A DNA stretch of 46,665 nt from Acinetobacter lwoffii (GCF_024129355.1 NZ_JAMXXP010000024.1:1-46665); one strand, 5' to 3'; shown: positions 1 through 9,169, counted from the stretch's first letter. The notes: generated from the letters alone by a model not told the origin. Made by a program: numbers and translations.

Positions 1-94
1 GAAATAGACGGAAACGATTTGGTCTAAGAATGAATTTAATTGCTGGAATGGTGAATTGGATGCTCTTAAATTAACTTTCGCAAGAGATCTAGTT

Positions 95-1000
95 TTAATG
101 CTTAGAAAAATACTGCTCGCGCCACTCCTTCCAGAAATACATGATGATCCCGAACATCACCACAGCAATTCCCGCAAAAGCATGACTGCTGATAATTTCA
201 TGATTTAAGGTTGCTCCCAATACCAGAGCAATCACCGGCGTCATCACATTACTCAATGAGACAGTCGAAGCATTTAGACGGCGAATCAGCCAGAAATAAC
301 ACAGCATTGCCACAATCGAAGACATGATCATGGTAAATATAAAACCGATCATGGCCTGTGTGCTAGGTAACTGAGTCGGCATATGTTGCCAGATAAACGG
401 CACTAAAATGACTGAACCAGCCACGGAGACCAGCAATGAACCTGTAGCTTGCGACATCGGACTCAAGGGGGCACTGATCTGTTTAACCCAGAAGATCGAG
501 CTGATATAAGACACCATACTGATCAGCATCAGCACTACACCCCAAGGATTGATCTTGCTGTCTGCCGAGTCGGCAAAAACAAAACAAAAACCGGCGACGG
601 CCACTGCCATGCCGAGCCATTGCAGCCAGATCAGTTTATGGGTTTTTAAAATCACATGACTGATTAAACCGGCGATCAGCGGTGAAAAACCAAAAATCAG
701 TGCCATCAACCCTGAGGTCAAATAATTGGCCGCTAGATAAATAAACAGCTGCGCGCCGATTAAATTCAAACTGCCTGCCAGATAACTTTTCATTGAAGTA
801 CGGTCAAAAGGCAGCGGGTCGCGCATAATCTTTAGCAGGAATAGCGCAATAATCGAGGCACCAAAATAGCGAATGATCAGCACCCACATCGGGTGAATCT
901 CGGCCACGCTCCAGACAATCGCCAGTGGCGTTGCTGCCCAGATCAGTACCAATAAAGCGTAAATACTTGCCGTGACTGGCAATGAAGATGAAGAACTCAT
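95..1000 (-). CDS. EamA/DMT-family membrane transporter
   Basis: Inner-membrane protein of the drug/metabolite transporter superfamily, 301 aa. About ten hydrophobic segments form two repeated EamA halves: residues about 10-140 and 150-290. Substrates in this family include amino acids, metabolites and drugs, and nothing here fixes the cargo. The ATG at 1000 is chosen because AGGAGA lies six bases upstream. A longer frame would need a TTG at 1045 with no good ribosome-binding site. It is on the same strand as the hca operon, but a strong terminator at 1115-1147 separates them. A role in phenylpropionate uptake or efflux is therefore only a guess. Confidence 0.85.
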   Translation of the reverse strand: MSSSSSLPVTASIYALLVLIWAATPLAIVWSVAEIHPMWVLIIRYFGASIIALFLLKIMRDPLPFDRTSMKSYLAGSLNLIGAQLFIYLAANYLTSGLMALIFGFSPLIAGLISHVILKTHKLIWLQWLGMAVAVAGFCFVFADSADSKINPWGVVLMLISMVSYISSIFWVKQISAPLSPMSQATGSLLVSVAGSVILVPFIWQHMPTQLPSTQAMIGFIFTMIMSSIVAMLCYFWLIRRLNASTVSLSNVMTPVIALVLGATLNHEIISSHAFAGIAVVMFGIIMYFWKEWREQYFSKH

Positions 1001-1114
1001 AAGTCTCCTAGACGAGGCCAAGAAGTTCTGGATCAGCAACTTCAAAAATAGCGTATAGCGAATTCATGCTGAGATGAAGTTTTAATTTTTGATAAATTCA
1101 TCAAGTTTCGTGCA

Positions 1115-1147
1115 TAAAAAACAGACCTATGCAAAACATAGGTCTGT
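1115..1147 (-). terminator. Rho-independent terminator of the hca operon
   Basis: On the minus strand an 11-bp perfect stem (ACAGACCTATG with its complement) closes a 5-base loop and is followed by a run of six T. It lies 21 bp beyond the hcaD stop codon. Confidence 0.85.
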
Positions 1148-1168
1148 CCCAAGATATCTCAATACGAC

Positions 1169-2395
1169 TTAAGCAATTTTGCGTAAGTCTTGCGCGATAT
1201 CTAAATGTTTTTCAACATCAAACGCCGTATTTTTGCTGATCATTTTTTTCAAATGACGCATTTCTTTGGCTGCATTCACGGTAATCCCGCCAACGATCTG
1301 ACCATCAGTCACACCGTACATCACGAATGAATTGTCTGCACCTTTGGCTGCATCCATTTCACCACGGATATGCCATTCAGCTGCGGCCATATTGCCGACA
1401 AACTGGAAGTTGATATTCAGCTGATCCGTCCAGAACCAGGCCGGATTGGCTTTCGGATGTTCCACCCCCATCACGTGACGCGCGAAGATGCCTGCTTGCA
1501 GGTTAGCATTTTCCCAGGTTTCCACACGGCGGTGATTGCCACAGTCACGTAACTGAGTCGCAACATCGCCTGCTGCATAAATATCAGCATTCGAGGTTTG
1601 GCAGTTTTCATTGACTTTAATCGCAACATCAACGTCCAAACCTGCATCTACGGCAAGCTGTGCATTTGGCACGACCCCGATCCCGTAAACTACAGCATCG
1701 GCACGCAGTTCTTCACCGCCTTCCAGCGTTACCACCACTTCTTCACCATCTAAACGGCAATCTGTAATCTTGGTTTCAAGACGCACATCGACCTGGTTTT
1801 GACGATGCTGCTCTAGCAGGAATTCGCTCAGGATTTGTGGTGAACAACGACCCATAACAATCGGACCCATTTCGATCACAGTCACCTGACAGTCTTTGTA
1901 ACGTGCAGATGATGCCAACTCAAGACCAATCACGCCACCACCGATCAGGATGATACGGCGACCGGCTTGAAGTACAGGCACCAGTGCCTGTGAATCTTCC
2001 AGGTTACGCAGGGTATAGACGTGTTTACCCAAAGCATCGAAATTAGGCAAACGGCGCGCGGCACCACCTGTTGCAAGCAAGAGTTTGTCATAAGCAACAA
2101 CATCACCGTTGAGGAGTTCAACCGTTTTCGCCTCGGCATTGATTTTCGCCACGCCATTACCGCGAATTGTTTCCACACCTAAATCTGCCAGTTTCTGTTC
2201 TGACAGGATTTCGATCTTGGTCTCTTCAGGTTTTAGAATCACATCTTTAGACAGCGGTGGACGCTCATAAGGAAGATGGCTTTCATCACCAATTAAGGTA
2301 ATTTTGCCTTCATACTTGTTGCCACGAAGTTCTAAAATTGCGCTCGCACCTGCCTGGCCAGCACCTACGATCACGATGTTGTTTACGTTGCTCAT
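1169..2395 (-). CDS. hcaD: 3-phenylpropionate/cinnamate dioxygenase, ferredoxin-NAD+ reductase component
   Basis: FAD-dependent reductase (408 aa) that passes electrons from NADH to the Rieske ferredoxin of the ring-hydroxylating dioxygenase. It has an N-terminal FAD-binding GAGQAG at residues 11-16, the LPYERPPLSK motif near 41-50 typical of this reductase group, a second dinucleotide fold IGGGVIGLE at 151-159, and a C-terminal AAGDVA FAD motif. Length and motifs match E. coli HcaD and related BphA4-type reductases. It is the last gene of the six-gene operon, four bases after mhpB. Its start ATG has AAAGG about nine bases upstream. The partner ferredoxin is encoded three genes upstream. Confidence 0.9.
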   Translation of the reverse strand: MSNVNNIVIVGAGQAGASAILELRGNKYEGKITLIGDESHLPYERPPLSKDVILKPEETKIEILSEQKLADLGVETIRGNGVAKINAEAKTVELLNGDVVAYDKLLLATGGAARRLPNFDALGKHVYTLRNLEDSQALVPVLQAGRRIILIGGGVIGLELASSARYKDCQVTVIEMGPIVMGRCSPQILSEFLLEQHRQNQVDVRLETKITDCRLDGEEVVVTLEGGEELRADAVVYGIGVVPNAQLAVDAGLDVDVAIKVNENCQTSNADIYAAGDVATQLRDCGNHRRVETWENANLQAGIFARHVMGVEHPKANPAWFWTDQLNINFQFVGNMAAAEWHIRGEMDAAKGADNSFVMYGVTDGQIVGGITVNAAKEMRHLKKMISKNTAFDVEKHLDIAQDLRKIA

Positions 2396-2399
2396 TTTC

Positions 2400-3365
2400 T
2401 TAACCTTTTAACTCTGCAGATACGATACCGAAGCCGGCAATCCATTCGCTGATGTCTTCATAGCAATGCGTGGTCATTTCATACTCACCCATTTCGCTTA
2501 AGGCAGCGAAGGCAGCCATCCAAGAACGGACTTCCTGACCACCACGACCACCATCACGGCGAATCTCATCTTCAGTCATCGCTTCAAGCGCTGCAAAATC
2601 GGCTTTCTTGAAGGTTTCAAGCAAGGCAACATCCCATTCAGCGTTTAAAGGCACGGCTACAGAGGTATCGCCTGCTGCCAGCTTTTGACCCACTGCAATG
2701 ATTTTTGACTGACGCGCGTTACGTGCTTCAGGTGTCGGGTTACGACCAGCAATCAGGAACTCTTCCACTTCTGGTGGTACAGAACCCATTTGCGGAGTCG
2801 GTGGATCATGTGACAGGCCACCTGTACCCAGAACCAGTACACGCTCATTTTCAAGGTTCAGAGATTTGATGAACTGACCTACAGCACGGCCTAAAGCGAT
2901 GGTACGCTTCGTGGTTGGCATTGGTGCTGCAGCGCCATTAATGAAAATTGGAATCGTTGGATAACGATCAAGTTTGCCGTCGCACAGGAAGTGCAATGGC
3001 TGAGTCACGCCATGGTCGGCTTGCATACGGTAAGAATATGCAATGTCCACACCCTCATCGAGTACACGACGGACCAAGCCCAGTGCTTTGTCTTCTGGTA
3101 CATCAATGTGTGCATTGTCTTTACCATAGTCCCAGTCCCCTGCAGCAGTCGCACGAATACCCACGCAGAAACTTGGCATCAGGTCATAAAAGAAACCATT
3201 GAAATGGTCTGGACCAAAGGTAATGATCAGGGTTGGGTCGTAAGCTTTTACTTCAGCAGACAGTTTTTCAAACGCTTCACGAATAGCCTGTTCTTTGCAT
3301 TTTTCCTGCGGTGAAGCAAATTCCATTAAAGGACTGTGCGATGCACAAATAAGTTTAACGGCCAT
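2400..3365 (-). CDS. mhpB: 2,3-dihydroxyphenylpropionate/2,3-dihydroxycinnamate 1,2-dioxygenase
   Basis: Class III (LigB-type) extradiol dioxygenase, 321 aa. It opens the catechol ring of 2,3-dihydroxyphenylpropionate or 2,3-dihydroxycinnamate next to the side chain, using Fe(II) and O2. Family histidines are visible: H10 in CASHSP and H54 in GPDHFNGF as likely iron ligands, and H118 in QADHGVTQPL and H186 in GGLSHDPP as likely acid-base residues corresponding to His115 and His179 of E. coli MhpB. A strong AAGGAG precedes the ATG. The gene sits between hcaB and hcaD, whereas in E. coli it belongs to a separate mhp operon. Here ring cleavage is made from the same transcript as ring hydroxylation. 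Confidence 0.92.
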   Translation of the reverse strand: MAVKLICASHSPLMEFASPQEKCKEQAIREAFEKLSAEVKAYDPTLIITFGPDHFNGFFYDLMPSFCVGIRATAAGDWDYGKDNAHIDVPEDKALGLVRRVLDEGVDIAYSYRMQADHGVTQPLHFLCDGKLDRYPTIPIFINGAAAPMPTTKRTIALGRAVGQFIKSLNLENERVLVLGTGGLSHDPPTPQMGSVPPEVEEFLIAGRNPTPEARNARQSKIIAVGQKLAAGDTSVAVPLNAEWDVALLETFKKADFAALEAMTEDEIRRDGGRGGQEVRSWMAAFAALSEMGEYEMTTHCYEDISEWIAGFGIVSAELKG

Positions 3366-3431
3366 GAGAGACTCCTTAAAAGGAAGGCAGCCAAGAACAG
3401 ACTGCCGAAAAGTCCATTTCAGACTAGATTT

Positions 3432-4247
3432 TTATTCGTCAAAGAAACCGGCACGTGGCTGACGTAGGCCACGAATACCTAGACCGCATTCTGCGTTGAT
3501 CAGAACACCAGTCAGAGGACGGTTATTTTGACGAGATGCCAAGAGCACATATGAACCAGTCATATCTTCCGGCTCAGGTAAGAAATTCAGTGGCATGCCA
3601 CGGGCGATTTTCTCAGGATCACGTGCATCGAGCAGGCCAAGATTTTCCTGACCTAAAGATGCAGCACCTTTGATGTTCACATTCATACCTGATGGCGCAA
3701 CGGCATTGACTCGGACTTTAGGCGCTAGTTCGTAAGCCAGTTCTTTCATAATGCCTACACCGGCATGTTTCGATGCTGTGTAAACTGGACCGCCACCTGC
3801 AGAATACAATGCAGAATTTGACAGCGTGAAAATGATCGAACCTTCAGATTTTACTAACTCATCAAGTGCAGCTTTCGCGCCTAAGATCAGAGATTTGGTA
3901 TTAATCCCCATAATCTCGTCAAAGGCTTTCTCCAGCTGCTCACCAGAGGTATTGACGATATCGGCATAGTGATCCCAGATACCGGCATTACCAACGAAAC
4001 AATCGAGTTTACCGAAACGTTCCACAGTTGCTTGAACTGCACGAACGTTATCTGCATAGCTGGCTACATCACCTTCGATCGCAAGAACTTTTCCACCGAA
4101 GTGTTCATTTAATGCATCTACTTTAGCTTTTGAACGTTGAAGAACAGCGACTTGCGCACCTTCCTCAATAAAACGTTCTACCAAAGCCCAGCCTAAGCCT
4201 GAACCACCACCAGTAATAAGTGCAACTTCGCCCTGTAGCCAACCCAT
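3432..4247 (-). CDS. hcaB: cis-3-(2-carboxyethyl)cyclohexa-3,5-diene-1,2-diol dehydrogenase (SDR)
   Basis: Short-chain dehydrogenase/reductase, 271 aa. It re-aromatises the cis-dihydrodiol made by the dioxygenase to the 2,3-dihydroxy acid, reducing NAD+. It shows the cofactor loop TGGGSGLG (12-19), NAG (87-89), a serine in the TLSNS segment (143 or 145), and the catalytic pair Y156 and K160 in YTASK. The match to E. coli HcaB is strong at ERFIEEGAQVA, GNAGIWDH and YELAPKVRVN. AGGAGA lies seven bases before the ATG. It starts two bases after the hcaC stop. A 66-base gap then separates it from mhpB, the widest spacing in the operon. Confidence 0.92.
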   Translation of the reverse strand: MGWLQGEVALITGGGSGLGWALVERFIEEGAQVAVLQRSKAKVDALNEHFGGKVLAIEGDVASYADNVRAVQATVERFGKLDCFVGNAGIWDHYADIVNTSGEQLEKAFDEIMGINTKSLILGAKAALDELVKSEGSIIFTLSNSALYSAGGGPVYTASKHAGVGIMKELAYELAPKVRVNAVAPSGMNVNIKGAASLGQENLGLLDARDPEKIARGMPLNFLPEPEDMTGSYVLLASRQNNRPLTGVLINAECGLGIRGLRQPRAGFFDE

Positions 4248-4249
4248 GC

Positions 4250-4576
4250 TTACTCTCCTGCCATCTCTACAAACAATTGGCCATCTTCAACAATCACTGG
4301 GAATGTTTTGATTGGATCAGTTGCAGGTAGACACAATGCTTCACCTGTTTTTAAACAGAAACGTGCTGAATGCAATGGACATTCCACAGTACAGTCATCT
4401 TCAAGGTAACCTTCAGACATAGAAGCATTACCATGACTGCATTTATCGTTCATAGCGAAGAATTCACCGCCATTGTTAAATACAGCAAGCGCTTCGATAC
4501 CGTTTACGCCACAATCTACTTTTAACGCTTCGCCTTCGTCTAATTCGTCAACTTGGCATACAAAAATCTTATTCAT
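4250..4576 (-). CDS. hcaC: 3-phenylpropionate/cinnamate dioxygenase, Rieske ferredoxin
   Basis: Rieske-type [2Fe-2S] ferredoxin, 108 aa, the electron shuttle between reductase HcaD and oxygenase HcaEF. The cluster ligands are C46 and H48 (CSH) and C66 and H69 (CPLH), the canonical C-x-H ... C-x2-H arrangement. The size is normal for the family. Its ATG overlaps the hcaF stop by one base (TAATG) with no clear ribosome-binding site of its own, so translational coupling to hcaF is likely. Confidence 0.93.
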   Translation of the reverse strand: MNKIFVCQVDELDEGEALKVDCGVNGIEALAVFNNGGEFFAMNDKCSHGNASMSEGYLEDDCTVECPLHSARFCLKTGEALCLPATDPIKTFPVIVEDGQLFVEMAGE

Positions 4577-5094
4577 TAGAAGAACACACTCAGGTTATGT
4601 GAACTGTAAGTAACTTGGTCAAGCGTGATCTTACGGTTGAAGATCTGGAAGCCCAGGCCGCCTTCAACTTTGCGGATCTTGTCATGACGTTTACCACAGT
4701 AAATCGTAACGTCTTTCTCTTTCTGGGTACGGTACAGTAGGTATGTCACGTACACATCGTATTCGCCTTCAACTTCAGTTGGCTCAACAATCACGTTGCT
4801 CACCATGTGAGTGGTACGTGATGGAGGCTCTTCAGCCCAAGCCATACCAGTTTCTAGACGTGCAACACGACGTTCCAGAAGATCTTTCGTATCGTTGAAC
4901 ACCCAAGTGGTAGGTGGTTCAACTGAACGACGACGGTCACGGGTTTGTGCGTTTGGTGTGGTACGTAGCGTGTAAGAAATATCTTCAGCTAAGGTATCTA
5001 ACCATTCGCGGAATTTCCAATCGTCTAGCAATTTTGCTTCGCGATACAGGAACTGACTAATTTGGTGATGAAGTTCTAAGCTGATTTGACTCAT
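4576..5094 (-). CDS. hcaF: 3-phenylpropionate/cinnamate dioxygenase, beta subunit
   Basis: Small (beta) subunit of the ring-hydroxylating oxygenase, 172 aa, with the SnoaL-like cone fold and a mainly structural role in the alpha3-beta3 hexamer. Segments such as [32 protein letters not shown] and [16 protein letters not shown] match E. coli HcaF closely. The ATG overlaps the hcaE stop in an ATGA arrangement, so the two oxygenase subunits are translationally coupled. This fits their equal stoichiometry. Confidence 0.93.
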   Translation of the reverse strand: MSQISLELHHQISQFLYREAKLLDDWKFREWLDTLAEDISYTLRTTPNAQTRDRRRSVEPPTTWVFNDTKDLLERRVARLETGMAWAEEPPSRTTHMVSNVIVEPTEVEGEYDVYVTYLLYRTQKEKDVTIYCGKRHDKIRKVEGGLGFQIFNRKITLDQVTYSSHNLSVFF

Positions 5095-6458
5095 TTCATA
5101 AGCTCCTTCTCATATTCGTCAGCTGCTTTTTCTACGTCTTCCCATTTTTCATAGATCAATAAATCTGCCCAGCGGCGGTACATACCACGTGCTGCAGTTT
5201 CAGAGAAAATGTAGTTGGTGATACCCGGGATACCATCTTCACGTACTTTTTCGTTGCCTTTACCCATTTCCATAATGAGTTTGTTTTGACGCGCTTTGTA
5301 ACCACGTAAAACTTTTTGAATCTCGATCCAGTTCTCAGAGTCATCTTGCTCCAGGAAACCGGCTGGACCAAAGGCACGCGTTGCAGAACGTTCGAATGCT
5401 TCTTTCACTTCTTGAGATGCTTCAGCATCCGCGATACAGAATGCCCACACTTCAGTTTTGTTTGGACCACGTGGATGCCATACGCGAAGTGTTGCAGTAC
5501 CGTTCAACCAAGACAAAGTTGGGAACATGGTGTTGTGACCTGCAAGACGCAGTGCACGAGTCTCGCCTAGGCGCTCTTTAACTTCGTCGTAAGTTTCACG
5601 GAAGTAATTGGCAACTTCACCGTCAACCCATACGTTTGCATCTGGTTTTTCAGTAAAGAAGAAGCCTGAACCGTGACCACGTGAACCGTACTGGATCGCG
5701 TCTTTAGCCGTTTCCCAAACTGGACGAGCAGTTTGCGCAGCACCTAATTTTTTAGATGATTGATCGTCTGGTTTTGCGCCCAATACTTGGATCGCAGAAG
5801 CGTGAGAGAACAATGCGTGGTATTGGTCAGAGGCGAACTGTTCAGCCGCAAATTTCCAGTTACACTCGATTTCCCACTTGTGTACACCACCGATGATTTC
5901 AGTACCACCTGGACGACGGTCAACAACGCCATCTAAATACCAAGCGATATCGCCCATGTATTCTTCTAGATCAGGTGTGGTTTCATCCCAACAAGCGAAT
6001 ACCAAGCCTTTGTAAGACTTCACACGATTCACTTCAACCAGACCCCATTGCTCTTTACATGCACCATGCGGGTAAGCACGATCTTCAAGCGGGATATCTT
6101 TTAAAGAACCGTCAATGCCATATGACCAGCCGTGGTATGGGCAAGTAAATGCACGGGTATTACCACAGTCAGCGAAGCTCACACGCATAGAACGGTGACG
6201 GCACTGGTTTAAAAATGCTTTGATTGAGCCGTCTTTTTGACGTGCCACAATGATTGGATCTTCACCCATGTAGGTATTGAAGAAATCACCAGCCTTAGGA
6301 ATTTGGCTTTCATGGCAAAGGAATAACCAAGTACGACCGAAAACACGTTCGAGTTCTAATTCGTAAATGTCAGGATCTGTATAAATAGATGGCGTAATAC
6401 GTCCATTTTGTGCATCGACTAAAGCATCGATTTCGCGCACATCAATTTTTCCACTCAT
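5091..6458 (-). CDS. hcaE: 3-phenylpropionate/cinnamate dioxygenase, alpha subunit
   Basis: Large catalytic subunit of the Rieske non-haem iron oxygenase, 455 aa (E. coli HcaE 453). The N-terminal Rieske domain has C86, H88, C106 and H109. The C-terminal catalytic domain has the mononuclear iron site in [17 protein letters not shown]214 and H219, with D211 as the probable bridging aspartate, plus a distal acid at D372 or D373. The enzyme inserts O2 into the ring of phenylpropionate or cinnamate at positions 2,3 to give the cis-dihydrodiol. First gene of the operon, with AGGAGA eight bases before the ATG. Long stretches agree with E. coli HcaE as recalled, so the substrate call is better supported than for most Rieske oxygenases. 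Confidence 0.93.
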   Translation of the reverse strand: MSGKIDVREIDALVDAQNGRITPSIYTDPDIYELELERVFGRTWLFLCHESQIPKAGDFFNTYMGEDPIIVARQKDGSIKAFLNQCRHRSMRVSFADCGNTRAFTCPYHGWSYGIDGSLKDIPLEDRAYPHGACKEQWGLVEVNRVKSYKGLVFACWDETTPDLEEYMGDIAWYLDGVVDRRPGGTEIIGGVHKWEIECNWKFAAEQFASDQYHALFSHASAIQVLGAKPDDQSSKKLGAAQTARPVWETAKDAIQYGSRGHGSGFFFTEKPDANVWVDGEVANYFRETYDEVKERLGETRALRLAGHNTMFPTLSWLNGTATLRVWHPRGPNKTEVWAFCIADAEASQEVKEAFERSATRAFGPAGFLEQDDSENWIEIQKVLRGYKARQNKLIMEMGKGNEKVREDGIPGITNYIFSETAARGMYRRWADLLIYEKWEDVEKAADEYEKELMK

Positions 6459-6739
6459 GAAAAGCTCTCCTGTGACCTATCTTTGGCACAAAGTAATAGA
6501 CTCAACTTTTCAACGATGATGGATTTGACAGCGTTTTTCGGGAAATATTTTTTTTGTTTCAATTAAGAGCTTAAAACAATTATTAAGCACGTGAATTTTT
6601 ATATTAAAACATCTATTAATCCCGCCAGAGCATTTAGTTTATGAATGGGAAAATAATCTTCACGACATAGTTGTTTATAGATTATACTTTGAGGAAATTA
6701 TAGTAAGACATTTTTTGGATTACTCTTTGGGTTGATGAC
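6459..6739. promoter_or_regulatory. Divergent hcaE / hcaR-like control region
   Basis: A 281-base AT-rich spacer between divergently transcribed genes, the usual place for a LysR-type activator to bind. TATAAT-like hexamers readable on the minus strand occur at 6681-6686 and 6697-6702. Neither has a good -35, as expected for an activator-dependent promoter, and use of either would leave an hca leader of over 200 bases. A loose dyad (TACT at 6685, AGTA at 6702) lies between them. No site is clear enough to call as the operator. Confidence 0.5.
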
Positions 6740-7648
6740 ATGGAATTACGACACCTTCGCTACTTTATCACCGTTGCTGAAGAGCTCAATTTTAGTAAGG
6801 CAGCACTTAAACTTTATACGGCTCAACCCTCACTTAGCCAGCAAATCAAAGACCTGGAAGAAGATGTCGGGGTAAAGCTACTCAACCGGACCAAACGTAA
6901 AGTAGAGCTGACCGAAGAAGGCGCCGTATTCCTGGAACAGGCCCGTCTCACCCTTGCACAGGCGGACAAAGCCGTTGCCATGGCACGTCAGGTGTCACAG
7001 GCCAAACAGCAAATGCTCCGTATCGGTTTTGTACCGGTAGCCGAGATGAAAATCTTCCCCTATATCTTGCCAAATCTACGTGTACAGAACCCAGATTTAA
7101 AAATTGAACTGCTCAGCCTGAACAACAATGAGCAGATGCGTTTGTTAAAAAAAGGTGATCTAGATCTGACATTTACCCGTCATAATTTCAATAGTGATGA
7201 AATTGAAAGCCAGTTCGTGATTCGTGAACCGCTGATTTTTCTCCTGCCTAAAGATCACCCCTTAGCAAAATACGAAAGAATTCCTGTTAAAGCATTGAAT
7301 GGTATTGATTTTATTATTCCATCAGCAGAGCAGTCCTTGACCCTGAACCAGGCTATTCTGGACTTTGCCAAAGCCAACGGCATTGAACTCAATATCGTGC
7401 AAAAGGCCGATAATATTTTATTTAATATCAACTCGATCGGAATGGGCCTAGGCTGTACCATTTTGCCTGGCTATATTGCACCACTAACCATGGATAATAC
7501 CGTGATTCGTCCGCTGGACGTGGAGTTGCCCTATTTAGACCTGTATGTCAGCTACCATAAAAACAACAAATCCTATGTCGTGAGCAAATTTCTTGAGCTT
7601 TTGACCCGTGTGTTCTATCTGGATATTAACCGTAGCGAACAAAATTAA
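6740..7648 (+). CDS. hcaR: LysR-family regulator, HcaR-like activator
   Basis: LysR-type transcriptional regulator, 302 aa. The N-terminal winged helix-turn-helix begins MELRHLRYF and continues with FSKAALKLYTAQPSLSQQIKDLEEDVGVKLL (about residues 18-48). The remainder is a substrate-binding-like effector domain of the BenM/CatM/HcaR group. The start region is nearly the same as in E. coli HcaR (296 aa). The divergent position next to hcaE supports activation of the hca operon in response to phenylpropionate or cinnamate. The Shine-Dalgarno sequence is poor, suggesting low expression. The effector is inferred from context only. Confidence 0.85.
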   Translation: MELRHLRYFITVAEELNFSKAALKLYTAQPSLSQQIKDLEEDVGVKLLNRTKRKVELTEEGAVFLEQARLTLAQADKAVAMARQVSQAKQQMLRIGFVPVAEMKIFPYILPNLRVQNPDLKIELLSLNNNEQMRLLKKGDLDLTFTRHNFNSDEIESQFVIREPLIFLLPKDHPLAKYERIPVKALNGIDFIIPSAEQSLTLNQAILDFAKANGIELNIVQKADNILFNINSIGMGLGCTILPGYIAPLTMDNTVIRPLDVELPYLDLYVSYHKNNKSYVVSKFLELLTRVFYLDINRSEQN

Positions 7649-7670
7649 TCCTATTTCTTCCCTGCATTAG

Positions 7671-7710
7671 GCATATGCCATTCAACTTATGATAGGCATG
7701 TGCTTTTTTT
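7671..7710 (+). terminator. Terminator of the hcaR-like gene
   Basis: A 9-bp stem (7671-7679 with 7695-7703, one G-U pair) and a 15-base loop precede seven T residues. It lies 22 bp after the stop codon. The remaining 7711-7984 is AT-rich, with no gene or clear promoter seen. Confidence 0.7.
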
Positions 7711-7984
7711 GTTTTATTATTTTATGCTTAAGAATCCATTTTTAATTCTATTTTATAATAAAGAATCTATTTCTGGCGCTTAAATTTGTCACTTGCCCTT
7801 GACCCAAATTGTGTATTTTTAGCTCTAAATGTACTGCATTTACCACTTAAGTCTAATAAAGTTTCATTCGGATTTTTCTCAGTTTAAATAGCTCAAACCT
7901 ATAAAAATTATTAGATTTTTATATTTATTCAAATAAATGAGAATCAAACTCACTTAGGTGCGCTACCTTAAATATTTCCGATAT

Positions 7985-8016
7985 AAAAAAGGATGACCAA
8001 AGCCATCCTTTTTTAA
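7985..8016. terminator. Bidirectional terminator after mhpC
   Basis: AAAAAAGGATG and its complement flank a short loop, giving an A-run, stem and T-run on both strands. It lies 14 bp beyond the mhpC stop and can also stop readthrough from the hcaR side. Confidence 0.8.
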
Positions 8017-8029
8017 AACTGTATCAAAC

Positions 8030-8890
8030 TTATTTTACGCCGTGAACAGCCAGGTAGTTTTTGATCACAGTGTTGAACTCATCTGCTTTTTCAACTTGAG
8101 ACCAGTGACCGCATTGGCTGAAGATATGTGCATCAGCATTTGGCACGAGGTTCAGGATGTCCCAAGTACGAGAAACCGGAATCACCACGTCTTGCGTACC
8201 ATGAATCAATAGTACAGGCACAGTAATGTCTTTCATTTTTTCGAAGTCTAATGGGAATTCGAAACGGTCACGGTCACGTGCGCCAACCACATCCATTAAA
8301 CGATTTGATGCATAGTCATTTGCAGCAGAAGCAAAACGTACTTTTACCAGTTCATCAGTAATTAGATCTTTATTTACGACAAACATAGAAAGAGTTTTCT
8401 TGATCCCTTCTTCTGTAAGAACTGGGTTTGCGTGAGCTTTAAGTGCAGCTGTCTGTTTCGCACCACCTGTACCCATAGACACGATACCCAAAATACGATC
8501 TGGATAATCCAGTGCCATCTGGAATGCTAACCAACCACCCAGAGAGTTACCCACCAACCAGGTTTTTTCGATACCCAAAGCGTCTAGCGTACGGATCGCA
8601 TGATCTACCCAAGCACGAATACCATATTCAGTACCCGGTGCAACTACAGTTTGGCCATAACCAATGGTATCAATCGCGATACAACGTGCCTGCTCACCAA
8701 TTTGTGGCAGGTTTAACCACCAGTTTGCCGCAGCCGATACACCTGTACCTGAACCATGTAAAAATAAAATAGGCGTACCTTCACCAATTTCGTGGTAATG
8801 GGTCAACTCGCCTTCAGCAGTTTCAATCCATTTGTCTTCTAAGCCAAAGAATGGATCTGTTTGATAGTCAGGGATTTGAACAGTGCTCAT
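8030..8890 (-). CDS. mhpC: 2-hydroxy-6-oxonona-2,4-dienedioate hydrolase (C-C bond hydrolase)
   Basis: Alpha/beta-hydrolase, 286 aa (E. coli MhpC 288). It cleaves the meta-ring-fission product to 2-hydroxypenta-2,4-dienoate plus succinate or fumarate. The nucleophile is S116 in GNSLGG, the acid D234 in HGTQDVVIP, and the base H262 in CGHW. The oxyanion region HGSGTGVSAAANWW resembles C-C hydrolases of aromatic pathways rather than ordinary esterases. AGGAAG lies just before the ATG. It is flanked by terminators on both sides, so it appears to be a single-gene unit rather than part of an mhp operon. Confidence 0.9.
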   Translation of the reverse strand: MSTVQIPDYQTDPFFGLEDKWIETAEGELTHYHEIGEGTPILFLHGSGTGVSAAANWWLNLPQIGEQARCIAIDTIGYGQTVVAPGTEYGIRAWVDHAIRTLDALGIEKTWLVGNSLGGWLAFQMALDYPDRILGIVSMGTGGAKQTAALKAHANPVLTEEGIKKTLSMFVVNKDLITDELVKVRFASAANDYASNRLMDVVGARDRDRFEFPLDFEKMKDITVPVLLIHGTQDVVIPVSRTWDILNLVPNADAHIFSQCGHWSQVEKADEFNTVIKNYLAVHGVK

Positions 8891-9124
8891 ATTGCTTCCT
8901 CTTACAGTCTTTCGCTTGCGTGTCCCTCTATTTTCAAGAATTCGACGTCAAGTTGACTCATTAAAATGACTTGTGTACACCCTTATATTAACCGCTCAAC
9001 CGCAGCAAACTGATACAAAATTACGATTGCACCCAACAAAATAGATATAATTTAAGTGTTTATTTTATATATTTTTTTATAAATTAAACCCTGCATAAAC
9101 TAAGGTTTTAACTGCATTCTTAAA
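8891..9124 (-). promoter_or_regulatory. mhpC promoter region
   Basis: The spacer between the porin terminator and mhpC must contain the mhpC promoter. A minus-strand TATAAG (8982-8987) with a poor -35 (AGCAAA on the plus strand at 9004-9009, 16-base spacing) is the best candidate. An 8-bp palindrome GTGTACAC (8973-8980) would sit at the start of transcription, and GCGGTT occurs twice between -35 and -10. These could be regulator sites. None is confirmed. Confidence 0.35.
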
Positions 9125-9126
9125 CC

Positions 9127-9156
9127 AAAAAGCAGCCAGAAGACTGACTGCTTTTA
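9127..9156 (-). terminator. Terminator of the porin gene
   Basis: Minus-strand hairpin AAAAGCAGTCAG / CTGGCTGCTTTT, 12 bp with one wobble pair and a TCTT loop. It lies 14 bp after the porin stop codon and is followed by a short T-run. Confidence 0.75.
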
Positions 9157-9169
9157 AAATATAGGGGTA

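Noticed and set aside
449..649. A 66-aa plus-strand frame opposite the EamA gene
   Set aside because: It is antisense to a well-supported membrane protein gene, with no ribosome-binding site or recognisable product.
95..1000. EamA transporter as the phenylpropionate permease of the hca operon
   Set aside because: A strong terminator separates it from the operon, and the family does not point to aromatic acids. It is kept only as a possibility.
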